From assembly GCA_902610515.1 (NCBI GenBank), contig CACLVZ010000004.1:1-64000 (forward strand): a stretch of DNA of 64,000 nucleotides, in the 5' to 3' direction. A program made the translations under genes and the position numbers. This DNA is from an uncultured Pelagibacteraceae bacterium. Its GTDB lineage: Bacteria; Pseudomonadota; Alphaproteobacteria; Pelagibacterales; Pelagibacteraceae. Positions 32,746 through 41,286 of the stretch are shown piece after piece. The stretch's first letter is position 1; each line of letters starts with the position of its first letter. Under the pieces are notes generated by a model, which saw nothing but the letters and a program-made list of their open reading frames with translations, was not told the DNA's origin and ran no database searches.

Positions 32746-33780
32746 ATGATAAACAAATTTATTAAGCTTACAATTACTTTATTTTTTACATTAACTCTAA
32801 GTTTTTCTACCAATGCAGAAATTAAAGTTGTGGCTTCTATTAAACCAATACATTCACTAGCTAGTTATTTGATGGATGGAGTGGGTAAACCAGATTTAAT
32901 TGTTGATGGATATAATTCTCCACATGGATTTGCATTAAAACCATCACACGCTAAAATGTTGCAAAATGCTGACTTAATATTTTGGGTTGGCGAAGACTTA
33001 GAAACTTTTTTAGAAAAACCATTAAAATCAATAGCAAAAAAAGCTGAAAAAATAGAATTAATGGAAATCAAGGGTGTAAAAAAATTAGAATTCAGAGAAA
33101 GAAACATATTCGAAGGGCATGATGATCACGGACACGATGATCATAAAGAACATGGTCATAAAGAGGATAAACATGATGATCATAAAGAACATGGTCATAA
33201 AGAGGATAAACATGATGATCATAAAGAACATGGTCATAAAGAGGATAAACATGATGATCATCACGAGCATGCTCACGGCGAACACGATCCGCATATTTGG
33301 CTTGATCCAATAAACGCAAAAGCAATCTTAAGTGAGATGGCAGAGCATTTAATTGAAAAAGATCCAAACAATGCATCTGCTTATAAAGCTAATTTAAAGA
33401 AGGCTCATAAAGCTTTAGACAATCTTACAAAAAAAGTTAAATCTGAGCTAAAAGGAGATTTTAAATCTATTGTATTCCATGATGCCTACCAGTATTTTGA
33501 AAAAAGATTTAATGTAAATGTTTTGGGAGCTTTTACAGTTAATACAGATGTATTACCAGGAGCTGAGCAATTGGCTGAAATCAGAGAAATAATTGAACAT
33601 GAAAAAGTAACTTGTGTATTTTCAGAACCTCAATTTAATCCAGATATTATAAAAGCAGTTGCAAAAGATACCAATATTAAGACTGGAGTTATAGATCCAT
33701 TAGGAGCAACTCTTGATCCAGGAAAAGATTTATACTTTGATTTAATAAGAAATATGTATGCTTCTTTTAAGAGTTGTTAA
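32746..33780 (+). CDS. znuA: periplasmic zinc-binding protein ZnuA
   Basis: The 344-aa cluster 9 substrate-binding protein has a signal peptide to about residue 24 (STNAE). Zinc-site histidines are in SPHGFALKPSHAKML (about 58-72), DPHIWLDP (about 181-188) and FHDAYQYFEKRFN (about 245). The histidine/aspartate-rich loop between residues about 123 and 180 holds three tandem copies of a 13-residue unit (HDDHKEHGHKEDK). The ATG at 32746 is the only start preserving the signal peptide and directly follows Zur box 2. It converges on the ATP-grasp gene with a 5-bp gap. Confidence 0.96.
   Translation: MINKFIKLTITLFFTLTLSFSTNAEIKVVASIKPIHSLASYLMDGVGKPDLIVDGYNSPHGFALKPSHAKMLQNADLIFWVGEDLETFLEKPLKSIAKKAEKIELMEIKGVKKLEFRERNIFEGHDDHGHDDHKEHGHKEDKHDDHKEHGHKEDKHDDHKEHGHKEDKHDDHHEHAHGEHDPHIWLDPINAKAILSEMAEHLIEKDPNNASAYKANLKKAHKALDNLTKKVKSELKGDFKSIVFHDAYQYFEKRFNVNVLGAFTVNTDVLPGAEQLAEIREIIEHEKVTCVFSEPQFNPDIIKAVAKDTNIKTGVIDPLGATLDPGKDLYFDLIRNMYASFKSC
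33133..33249 (+). repeat. 3 x 39-bp tandem repeat in znuA
   Basis: Three in-frame units of 39 bp (33133-33171, 33172-33210, 33211-33249) encode the His-rich 13-mer; units 2 and 3 are identical and unit 1 differs at one base (CAC for CAT). A partial fourth unit continues for about 12 bp. Near-identity, including synonymous sites, indicates recent expansion by slippage or unequal crossover. Confidence 0.92.
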
Positions 33781-33785
33781 ATAAT

Positions 33786-35228
33786 TTATCTTTCAATAAC
33801 CATAGTATCTTTAGAGCCACCACCTTGAGAACTGTTTACAATAGTGCTTCCTTTTTTAAGAGCTACTCTAGTTAATCCTCCTGTTGTAACCCAGGTTTTT
33901 TTACCGGTTAATACAAATGGTCTAAGGTCTAAATGTCTTGGCTCAATTCCCTCTTCAGAAATTGTGGGATTAGTAGATAAAATTTCTAATGGTTGTGCAA
34001 TATAATCGCAAGGTTTAGCTTTAATTTTATCTATCATATTTTCTCTTTCTTCTTTTGAAGCTTTAGGACCAATTAATATTCCATTACCACCTGATCCATT
34101 AGTAGGTTTTACAACTAATTTAGAGATATTTTCTATAACATGATCTTTATGGATTTTTTTTCTACATAAAAATGTTTTTACTTGTTTTAGTTTTGGTTCT
34201 TCGTTTAAATAAAACTTAATCATCTTATCAACGTAAGAATAGATAGCTTTATCATCTGCTATTCCTGTCCCAGGTGCATTTACAATACCAACATTACCTT
34301 TACGCCAACATTTAAATAGACCAGGTACTCCCAGCAAAGAATGTTTATAAAAAACTTTTGGATCTAAGAAGTTATCGTCTATTCTTCTATAAATACAATC
34401 AACTTTCATAGGACCTGTTACAGTTTTCATATAAACAAAATCTTTTTCAACGAATAAATCTTTTCCTTCAACAAGCGCTATACCCATTTGTTCTGCTAAA
34501 AATCTATGTTCGAAATAAGCTGAGTTATATCTTCCTGGAGTTAACACACACATATGTGGGTTTCTTGTTTTTCGAGGGACACATTCAAGCATACAGTGAT
34601 ATAATTTGTTTGGATATTGATGAACTGAAGAAACTTTGTATTTTGTAAATAATTCAGGAAAGACATCTCGCATTACCATTCGATTTTCAAGCATGTAAGA
34701 AACTCCTGATGGAACACGCAAGTTATCTTCTAGAACCATGAACTCACCATTGATATTTCTTATTAAATCAATTCCTGAAATGTTGGACCAAGCTTTATAT
34801 TTTGGTGAAAAACCATAGCACTCTCTTAAATAAAATGGAGAATTAAAAACTAAATCTTCAGGAATAATATTGTCTTTAAAAATTTTTCTGTCGTTGTAAA
34901 CATCGTCTATAAAAAGGTTAAGAGCTTTTACCCTTTGAAGTAGTCCTTTTGAAACTTTTGACCAGTCTTTTTTTAGAATAATTCTTGGAATTATATCTAG
35001 AGGCCATTTTTTTTCCTGAAGTTTTTTTCCTGATGAATAAACTCGAAAATTTATTCCCCTAGCATTGATTGTGCTCGCGCAATTCTTTTCAATTTCATTT
35101 AGTTTCTTAATCCCGTGCCTCTCTAAAATGTGTGATATAATAATAGCTTGCCTACGCAACTTATGGTCAGAGTTTAAGTACTCGTCATAAGTTTTTTTAG
35201 AATCGTATTTTTTCCACAAATTAACCAT
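33786..35228 (-). CDS. circularly permuted ATP-grasp protein
   Basis: The 480-aa protein matches the circularly permuted type 2 ATP-grasp family (COG2308): RGINFRVYSSGKK, DIIPRIILKKDWSKVSKGLLQRVKALNLFIDDVYN (about residues 76-115), GVSYMLENR, LTPGRYNSAYFEHRFLA, PMKVDCIYRRIDDNFLDP, and the glycine-rich LVVKPTNGSGGNGILIGP segment (about 368-385). Such proteins are predicted peptide amidoligases that often sit with Anbu, an alpha-E protein and a transglutaminase-like protease. Here it is divergent from an Anbu gene; the other two partners are not in the window. Substrate unknown. Confidence 0.9.
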   Translation of the reverse strand: MVNLWKKYDSKKTYDEYLNSDHKLRRQAIIISHILERHGIKKLNEIEKNCASTINARGINFRVYSSGKKLQEKKWPLDIIPRIILKKDWSKVSKGLLQRVKALNLFIDDVYNDRKIFKDNIIPEDLVFNSPFYLRECYGFSPKYKAWSNISGIDLIRNINGEFMVLEDNLRVPSGVSYMLENRMVMRDVFPELFTKYKVSSVHQYPNKLYHCMLECVPRKTRNPHMCVLTPGRYNSAYFEHRFLAEQMGIALVEGKDLFVEKDFVYMKTVTGPMKVDCIYRRIDDNFLDPKVFYKHSLLGVPGLFKCWRKGNVGIVNAPGTGIADDKAIYSYVDKMIKFYLNEEPKLKQVKTFLCRKKIHKDHVIENISKLVVKPTNGSGGNGILIGPKASKEERENMIDKIKAKPCDYIAQPLEILSTNPTISEEGIEPRHLDLRPFVLTGKKTWVTTGGLTRVALKKGSTIVNSSQGGGSKDTMVIER

Positions 35229-35333
35229 TTGATAATTCTTAATAGTTTATTGGCTTTATCAAATGCACAAATTCGATAATAGCTATGATAATTAAGAATT
35301 GAATATTTACTGTTTTTTAAATAAGAATTCACC
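35229..35333. promoter_or_regulatory. divergent promoter region of ATP-grasp and Anbu genes
   Basis: The 105-bp gap holds an inverted repeat AATTCTTAAT (35234-35243) / ATTAAGAATT (35291-35300), 47 bp apart, one arm close to each start. It is AT-rich, so chance is possible; a shared operator is a guess. Confidence 0.35.
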
Positions 35334-36053
35334 ATGACATATTGTATAGGTATTAAGACGAATGAAGGTGTTGTTTTAGCTTCTGACTCAAGAACAAACG
35401 CTGGTTTAGATAATGTAAATATATACTCTAAAATGCTTACTTACGATGTAGGAGATAGAACTGTTGTAATTGTTACTTCAGGAAACTTGGCAACATCTCA
35501 AGCGGTTTTTAAGTCTATTGAGAAGGACATAAAAGATAATTCCTTATTAAATCTGAATAAATGTAAAGATTTTGAACAAATAGCATCATATGTTGGGAAA
35601 CTTACGATTAAACATTCATCTCCAGACGGGGTAAACACAGACAGTCTAGTTTTAGGAGCTACTTTTATTATTGGAGGACAAATAAAAGGTCAGGATTTAG
35701 AATTGTACCTCGTTTATCCTCAAGGAAATTACATAAGACCTGCGGACAGTAAGCCTTATTTAGTGATTGGCGAAGTAAAGTACGGTAAACCAATACTCGA
35801 CAGAGTGATAACTCCAAATGTATCTATCGGTGATGCATCAAGATGTGCATTGATCTCTATGGACTCCACACTAAAAAGTGATTTAACAGTTGGACCGCCC
35901 ATAGATATAGCTGTTTATAAAAAAGATCAAAAAAAATTATCTTATCTCAAATGTTTAAATACATCTGATGAAGATTATAAAAGAATTTGCAATCAGTGGT
36001 CTGATAAAGTTTTACAAGTTTTTGATACTTTTCCAAAATTTGATTGGGAATAA
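35334..36053 (+). CDS. Anbu, proteasome-like self-compartmentalising protease
   Basis: The 239-aa Ntn-hydrolase begins MTYCIGIKTNEGVVLASDSRTNAG: after Met removal Thr2 would be the N-terminal nucleophile, with D and K equivalents downstream, as in the Anbu/BPH group (COG3484). Other family blocks are VGDRTVVIVTSGNLATSQAV, LVLGATFIIGGQI, LYLVYPQGNYI, LIGEVKYGKPILDR-like segment and ALISMDSTLKSDLTVGPP. Anbu forms open-ring assemblies; activity and substrates are poorly known. It is divergent from the ATP-grasp gene (105-bp gap) and converges on a methyltransferase gene (5-bp gap). Confidence 0.92.
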   Translation: MTYCIGIKTNEGVVLASDSRTNAGLDNVNIYSKMLTYDVGDRTVVIVTSGNLATSQAVFKSIEKDIKDNSLLNLNKCKDFEQIASYVGKLTIKHSSPDGVNTDSLVLGATFIIGGQIKGQDLELYLVYPQGNYIRPADSKPYLVIGEVKYGKPILDRVITPNVSIGDASRCALISMDSTLKSDLTVGPPIDIAVYKKDQKKLSYLKCLNTSDEDYKRICNQWSDKVLQVFDTFPKFDWE

Positions 36054-36058
36054 TTTTC

Positions 36059-36706
36059 TTAGGTAATTATTTCTGCAAATCTATTTTCTATTAAATTTAA
36101 TTTAAGATTATTTTTTTTGGTGAAATCGTTAATTGCTTTTTCTACTTCTGCAATATAACTTTCTTTACCATAATCATCACATAGAATAACTTTCTTCTGA
36201 TCTTTCATGCCTCCATATAAAATCATGAGATCATTAGTTACAGTTTCGTAACTATGCCCCCCATCAAGGAATACGAAATCGATTTTTTGTAAATCTATTT
36301 CTTTTAAAACCTTATTTGTATCACCAGCGATTAACTTTATGTTTTGGCTATATTCTTGCAGGAGTTTTTGAACACTCTCAATTGAATTTAAATTTTCTTT
36401 TAGAATATAATTATAATAAATATTTTTTAATGGATTAGAAAATTTCTGATTTTTTAAAAAATTAGGTTTAATCTCATCTCTTTTATCTTTTTGATCAGTG
36501 CCAAACAAATCTATACCCGTATAAGAAAATTTATCTCCATTTGATCTATATAAAAAATCACAGGTATTTTTTGCAGTCACGCCACAAAAAACACCTATCT
36601 CTAGAACATTTTTAGGATTATAATTTGAGAGTCTTTCAAGAAAAATGCTCCCCCATTTTCCTTTTAAGCCAGATTTTCTCCAATAACTTTTATATTTAAG
36701 CTGCAA
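36059..36706 (-). CDS. class I SAM methyltransferase (Methyltransf_24-like)
   Basis: The 215-aa protein has motif I NVLEIGVFCGVTAKNTCDF (about residues 34-52), a YTGIDLFG acidic strand, and FVFLDGGHSYETVTNDL (about 153-169), the DGGHxxE segment of the Methyltransf_24/class I O-methyltransferase group that acts on sugars or small molecules. It follows nrdB by 3 bp on the same strand and could be read through from the nrd operon, although a functional link is not apparent. The substrate is unknown. Confidence 0.78.
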   Translation of the reverse strand: MQLKYKSYWRKSGLKGKWGSIFLERLSNYNPKNVLEIGVFCGVTAKNTCDFLYRSNGDKFSYTGIDLFGTDQKDKRDEIKPNFLKNQKFSNPLKNIYYNYILKENLNSIESVQKLLQEYSQNIKLIAGDTNKVLKEIDLQKIDFVFLDGGHSYETVTNDLMILYGGMKDQKKVILCDDYGKESYIAEVEKAINDFTKKNNLKLNLIENRFAEIIT

Positions 36707-36709
36707 ATA

Positions 36710-37717
36710 TTAAGCAAAAACCTCGCCCCATGTTCCTTGTGTCGAAGCTTTAGAATATTCTGTAGCTCTTCCTTCAAAGAAGTTCATGTGCTCTACTCCG
36801 TTAAGCATTGTGTCTAACCATGTTAATGGATTTTTCTTAACGTCGTATATTGGGTTTAAACCTAGTTGCTCTAATCTTCTGTTACCAATAAATCTAATAT
36901 ACTGTTTAACTTCATCAGCTGTTAAACCCTGCATCGGGCCCATTTGAAAAGCAAGATCGATAAATGCATCTTCATGGTGAACAATTGTTTTGCAAGCTTC
37001 ATAGATTTCATTTTTTAATTTATCATTCCAAATTTGCGGTTCTTCTTTAATAAAATCTCTAAAAAGTCTAATCATAGAGTTGCAGTGCAAAGTTTCATCT
37101 CTAACTGACCAGGTCACTATTTGCCCCATTCCTTTCATCTTATTAAACCTTGGGAAGTTTAATAAAATTGCAAAGCTTGCAAATAGTTGCAAGCCTTCGG
37201 TGAATGCTGAAAATACTGCCATTGTCATTGCGATGTTATGTTTAGACTTAACATCAAAGCCTTGCATGTAATCGTACTTATCTTTCATTTCTTTGTACTG
37301 TAAAAAAGCTGAGTACTCTGTCTCTGGCATTCCGATTGTATCTAATAGATGAGAATAAGCAGCAATATGAACTGTTTCCATTGCTGCAAAGGCGGTCATC
37401 ATCATTAAAACTTCCGTAGGTTTAAACACTGTTGTGTAGTGTCTTAAGTAACAGTTGTTCACCTCAACATCTGCTTGCGTAAAAAATCTAAAAATGTGAG
37501 TTAAAAGATTTTTTTCTTCCACCGAAAGATTTTTTTGCCAATCTCTTACGTCGTCTCCTAATGGCACTTCTTCTGGTAGCCAATGAATTCTTTGTTGAGT
37601 TAACCAGGCATCGTAACACCATGGATATCTAAATGGCTTATAAACTGGGTTTTCTACTAGTAAACCCATCTTATTTGGTTGAATAATCGTTGGTTTAGTT
37701 TTTTCTGCTACTGACAT
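36710..37717 (-). CDS. nrdB: ribonucleotide reductase beta subunit, class I
   Basis: The 335-aa radical-bearing subunit has the ligand and radical region visible as FFTQADVEVNNCYLRHY (about residues 82-98), AAMETVHIAAYSHLL (about 117-131, with the Glu/His ligands and a tyrosine at the radical position) and the second ligand set in FTEGLQLFASFAILL and RDETLHCNSMIRL. I chose the ATG at 37717 because a strong AGGAG Shine-Dalgarno stands 7-8 bp upstream; a GTG at 37726 gives only three extra residues. It overlaps nrdA by 10 bp. Confidence 0.96.
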   Translation of the reverse strand: MSVAEKTKPTIIQPNKMGLLVENPVYKPFRYPWCYDAWLTQQRIHWLPEEVPLGDDVRDWQKNLSVEEKNLLTHIFRFFTQADVEVNNCYLRHYTTVFKPTEVLMMMTAFAAMETVHIAAYSHLLDTIGMPETEYSAFLQYKEMKDKYDYMQGFDVKSKHNIAMTMAVFSAFTEGLQLFASFAILLNFPRFNKMKGMGQIVTWSVRDETLHCNSMIRLFRDFIKEEPQIWNDKLKNEIYEACKTIVHHEDAFIDLAFQMGPMQGLTADEVKQYIRFIGNRRLEQLGLNPIYDVKKNPLTWLDTMLNGVEHMNFFEGRATEYSKASTQGTWGEVFA

Positions 37718-39657
37718 GATAAACACTCCTCATAGTTATTGTTTTCATTATTTGATTCTTGTTTTCCAGAGTAAACATTTTTTGTCACATCTGTTGAAGA
37801 TCCATTGTTTACATTTTCAGCTCTCTGGATTGATTTGGATCTACAGTAATAAAGGCTTTTCAAACCTTTTTTCCACGCTTGAAAATGAATATTGTGAAGT
37901 TCTTTTTTATGTATATCTGCGGGCACGAAAATATTTACTGATTGTGCTTGTGATATGTGAGGCGTTCTATCTGCGCCTAACTCAACGATCCATCTTTGAT
38001 CGATTTCAAAAGCAGTTTTAAAAGTGTCTTTTTCGTTTGCAGTTAAAAAACTTAAATGAGATACGGATCCTTGATTGGTAGTAATGCTTGACCAAACTTC
38101 GTCTGTATCCTTATTGTATTTTTGAAGTATTTTTTTTAGGTATTTATTTCTAACATTAAATGAACCTGAGAGAGTTTTGTGCGTATAGCTATTAGCAGCT
38201 ATAGGTTCTATTCCTGGCGAAGACCCACCACAAATTATTGATATAGAAGCTGTTGGAGCTATTGCAGTTTTGTTTGAAAATCTCTCCTTCATTCCATATT
38301 CTGCTGCATCAGGGCATGCGCCTCTTTCATCAGCTAAAGTCTTTGAGGCTTCATCAACTTTTTCTTGAATGTTTTGGAATATTTTTTTATTCCAAACTTT
38401 GCTCATTACTGATCCAAAAGGAATGTTTTTTTGTTGGAAGAACGAATGTAATCCCATAACTCCTAATCCAACACTTCTCTCTCTCATTGCTGAGTATTTT
38501 GCATGAGCAAATTCATCTGGAGCTCTATTGATAAAATCAGTCATAACATTGTCTAAAAATCTCATTACGTCCTCAACAAATTGTGGATCATCTTTCCACT
38601 GATCGTAAGTGTCTAGATTCAATGAGGATAAACAACAAACAGCTGTTCTTTGATTTCCTTCATTATCTACTCCAGTTGGTAATGTAATTTCACTGCAAAG
38701 ATTAGATGTTTTAACTTTTAATCCGGCAAGCTTGTGATGTTGAGGGATTTGTCTGTTGACTGTATCAATATACACAATGTAAGGCTCACCTGTTTCAATT
38801 CTTGCAGTCAATAATCTTATCCATAGATTTCTTGCTGGTATAGTCTGTTGAACAGATCCATCATAAGGACTTCTCAATGCCCATTGACCATCTGTCTCTA
38901 CTGCTCTCATGAATTCATCTGTTACTAAAACTCCATGATGTAAATTTAGTGATCTTCTATTTACATCTCCTCCAGTCGGTCTTCTCATTTCAATAAATTC
39001 TTCAATTTCAGGATGATCAATTTGTAAATAACAAGCAGCTGAACCTCTTCTTAAAGAGCCTTGACTTATTGCCAGAGTTAAAGAGTCCATAACTTTGATG
39101 AATGGAATTATTCCAGAAGTTTTTCCAACTTTTCCAATTTTTTCTCCAATCGATCTCAGGTTTCCCCAATAACTTCCGATACCACCACCTCTAGCTGCGA
39201 GCCAAACGTTTTCTTCCCAAAGATTTGTAATTCCTTCTAGACTGTCGCTAGCTTCGTTTAAAAAACATGAAATTGGTAGCCCTCTCTCTGTGCCACCATT
39301 TGATAAGACAGGTGTCGCAGGCATAAACCATAAGTTACTTATATAATTATAAATTCTCTGTGCATGTAAATTATCATCAGCGTAAACGCTTGCTACTCTA
39401 GCAAATAAATCTTGAAAGCTTTCGTTCTGACCTAAATATCTGTCTGTAAGTGTAGCTCTTCCAAAATCAGTTAAATTTTCATCTCTCGATCTATCAATCT
39501 TGATAGTGATACCCTTCTCATTCTGAAATAATTCTGTTTCTCCAGATAAAGAAAACAAATCGGGTTTTTTAGGTCCGTTGTTCTTTAGTTCGTTTTGGTT
39601 TTTTTGGCTTATTGAGCCGACAGCTTTCTCTATTGCCAATGATACACTTTTATTCAT
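37708..39657 (-). CDS. nrdA: ribonucleotide reductase alpha subunit, class I
   Basis: The 649-aa catalytic subunit reduces ribonucleotides to deoxyribonucleotides. Active-site elements are GLPISCFLNEASDS (about residues 127-140), the NLCSEITLP loop (about 335-343, cysteine and glutamate), and the C-terminal redox pair ECLSCQ that relays electrons from thioredoxin or glutaredoxin. The N-terminus goes directly into the alpha domain without the ATP-cone, so the usual dATP overall off-switch is absent. Paired NrdR-like boxes lie upstream. It overlaps nrdB by 10 bp. Confidence 0.96.
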   Translation of the reverse strand: MNKSVSLAIEKAVGSISQKNQNELKNNGPKKPDLFSLSGETELFQNEKGITIKIDRSRDENLTDFGRATLTDRYLGQNESFQDLFARVASVYADDNLHAQRIYNYISNLWFMPATPVLSNGGTERGLPISCFLNEASDSLEGITNLWEENVWLAARGGGIGSYWGNLRSIGEKIGKVGKTSGIIPFIKVMDSLTLAISQGSLRRGSAACYLQIDHPEIEEFIEMRRPTGGDVNRRSLNLHHGVLVTDEFMRAVETDGQWALRSPYDGSVQQTIPARNLWIRLLTARIETGEPYIVYIDTVNRQIPQHHKLAGLKVKTSNLCSEITLPTGVDNEGNQRTAVCCLSSLNLDTYDQWKDDPQFVEDVMRFLDNVMTDFINRAPDEFAHAKYSAMRERSVGLGVMGLHSFFQQKNIPFGSVMSKVWNKKIFQNIQEKVDEASKTLADERGACPDAAEYGMKERFSNKTAIAPTASISIICGGSSPGIEPIAANSYTHKTLSGSFNVRNKYLKKILQKYNKDTDEVWSSITTNQGSVSHLSFLTANEKDTFKTAFEIDQRWIVELGADRTPHISQAQSVNIFVPADIHKKELHNIHFQAWKKGLKSLYYCRSKSIQRAENVNNGSSTDVTKNVYSGKQESNNENNNYEECLSCQ

Positions 39658-39691
39658 ATTTTCCTTGTTTTTACTCGATTTGTTAACAAAA

Positions 39692-39738
39692 CAACTACAT
39701 GTTGTGTTACAGTAATGTTAATATACTATATAACATCG
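39692..39738. promoter_or_regulatory. probable NrdR box pair upstream of nrdA
   Basis: Box A, CAACTACATGTTGTGT (39692-39707), matches the NrdR consensus acaCwAtATaTwGtgt in its C-w-A..A-T..T-w-G core. Box B, ATACTATATAACATCG (39723-39738), matches well in its left half only. The two are 31 bp apart, the three-helical-turn spacing typical of NrdR sites. They lie 35-81 bp before the nrdA ATG in the 186-bp gap shared with the divergent phosphohexomutase gene. Confidence 0.6.
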
Positions 39739-39843
39739 AAATCAATAGAACATTATAAGAACATCTGATTAATTTTGCAAGTGGAAAGTTTTGTTAATAA
39801 ACATTTAATAACAAATGCCTATATTCTCTAGTATTTATTACTA

Positions 39844-41286
39844 ATGAAAATCAATCCAAACGGTTTTAGAGAGTATGACGCGAGGTGGATCTTTGAAAAA
39901 GAGATCGATATTGAGGGAATCACTAATTTAGGCAAAGGTCTTGGAACTCAAATTATTCAAAACACTGAGAAAAACAATCCAAGAGTTATTGTCGGTCATG
40001 ATTATAGATCTTATAGCGAAAAAATTAAAAAAGCTCTTTCTGATGGTTTAATTTCATCAGGATGCATTGTTGAAGATATTGGATTGTCTCTTTCTCCGAT
40101 GGTTTATTTTGCTCAGTTCAATTTAAACTCAGACGCAATAGCTATGGTAACTGCTAGCCATAATGAAAACGGTTGGACAGGAGTAAAAATGGGCATTCAA
40201 AAAGGTTTAACTCATGCGCCAGAAGAAATGGCAAACTTAAAAGATATTACTTTAAATAAAAAATTTTTAAATGGAAAAGGATCATTTAAAAAAGTTGATG
40301 GTTTTAAGAATGTATACATTCAAGATTTAATAAAAAAAAATAAGATTAATAAAAATATAAAGGCTGTAGTTGCTTGTGGTAACGGTACAGCAGGAATATT
40401 TGCTCCAGAAATTTTAAAAGGCATTGGATGTGAAGTCATAGAATTAGATTGTAATTTAGATTGGTCATTTCCTAAATATAATCCAAATCCTGAAGATCTT
40501 GAGATGCTACATGCTATAGCTAAAGCTGTAAAAGATAATAAAGCCGATATTGGGTTTGGTTTTGATGGAGATGGAGATAGATGTGGAGTTATAGATGAAC
40601 AAGGGAATGAAATATTCTCAGATAAAATTGGGTTACTAATTGCAAGAAATCTTTCAAGTAAACATAAAAATTCAAAATTTATCGTCGACGTTAAATCAAC
40701 TGGGCTATTTAAAAATGATAAAATCTTAGAAAAAAATGGGTGTAAAACTATATATTGGAAAACTGGACACTCACACATCAAAAGGAAAGTTAATAAAGAA
40801 AAAGCATTAGCAGGTTTTGAAAAGAGTGGACATTTTTTCTTTAATCAACCTTTGGGTTATGGATATGATGATGGGATTAATTCAGCAATACAAGTTTGCC
40901 GCCTTATCATAGATCAAAACAAAAAAATGAGTGAAATTCTTAGATCATTACCAATAACTTATCAAACCCCAACGATGGCTCCTTATTGTAAAGATGAGGA
41001 GAAGTATAAAGTAGTTGATGAAATGATAAAAGAGGTGAAGAAATTAAAAGATGGAGGTATTAAAATTGATAATCAAAGCATTTCCGAAGTGTTGACAGTT
41101 AATGGTGTGAGATTTTCTCTTGAGGATGGGTCATGGGGTTTAATAAGGGCATCATCTAATAAGCCTTCTTTAGTAATTGTAACTGAAAGTACTAAATCAA
41201 ACGAAAGAAAGAAAAAAATATTTGAATTTATAGATAATCTTTTACAAAAAACTGGAAAGATTGGAGACTACGATCAAAAAATTTAA
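39844..41286 (+). CDS. phosphomannomutase/phosphoglucomutase
   Basis: The 480-aa alpha-D-phosphohexomutase interconverts hexose 1- and 6-phosphates for nucleotide-sugar synthesis. The phosphoserine loop is TASHNENGWTGVKMG (about residues 100-114), the Mg site GFDGDGDRCGVID (about 238-250), the sugar-binding loop AGFEKSGHFFF (about 321-331), and a C-terminal phosphate-binding segment near NGVRFSLEDGSWGLIRASSNKPSL. This fits the dual-specificity PMM/PGM group (AlgC/ManB); specificity is not settled. Its stop shares TTAA with that of the convergent TauE/SafE gene. Confidence 0.93.
   Translation: MKINPNGFREYDARWIFEKEIDIEGITNLGKGLGTQIIQNTEKNNPRVIVGHDYRSYSEKIKKALSDGLISSGCIVEDIGLSLSPMVYFAQFNLNSDAIAMVTASHNENGWTGVKMGIQKGLTHAPEEMANLKDITLNKKFLNGKGSFKKVDGFKNVYIQDLIKKNKINKNIKAVVACGNGTAGIFAPEILKGIGCEVIELDCNLDWSFPKYNPNPEDLEMLHAIAKAVKDNKADIGFGFDGDGDRCGVIDEQGNEIFSDKIGLLIARNLSSKHKNSKFIVDVKSTGLFKNDKILEKNGCKTIYWKTGHSHIKRKVNKEKALAGFEKSGHFFFNQPLGYGYDDGINSAIQVCRLIIDQNKKMSEILRSLPITYQTPTMAPYCKDEEKYKVVDEMIKEVKKLKDGGIKIDNQSISEVLTVNGVRFSLEDGSWGLIRASSNKPSLVIVTESTKSNERKKKIFEFIDNLLQKTGKIGDYDQKI

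Noticed and set aside
33085-33376. Three long frames in other phases of the znuA repeat region
   Set aside because: They result from the 39-bp tandem repeat, whose length is a multiple of three, so all six frames stay open and repetitive. Only the frame with signal peptide and zinc-site histidines is a gene.
40320-40781. 153-codon open frame antisense to the phosphohexomutase gene
   Set aside because: It lies wholly within a conserved gene, has no ribosome binding site or recognisable domain, and its composition follows the codon positions of the sense strand.
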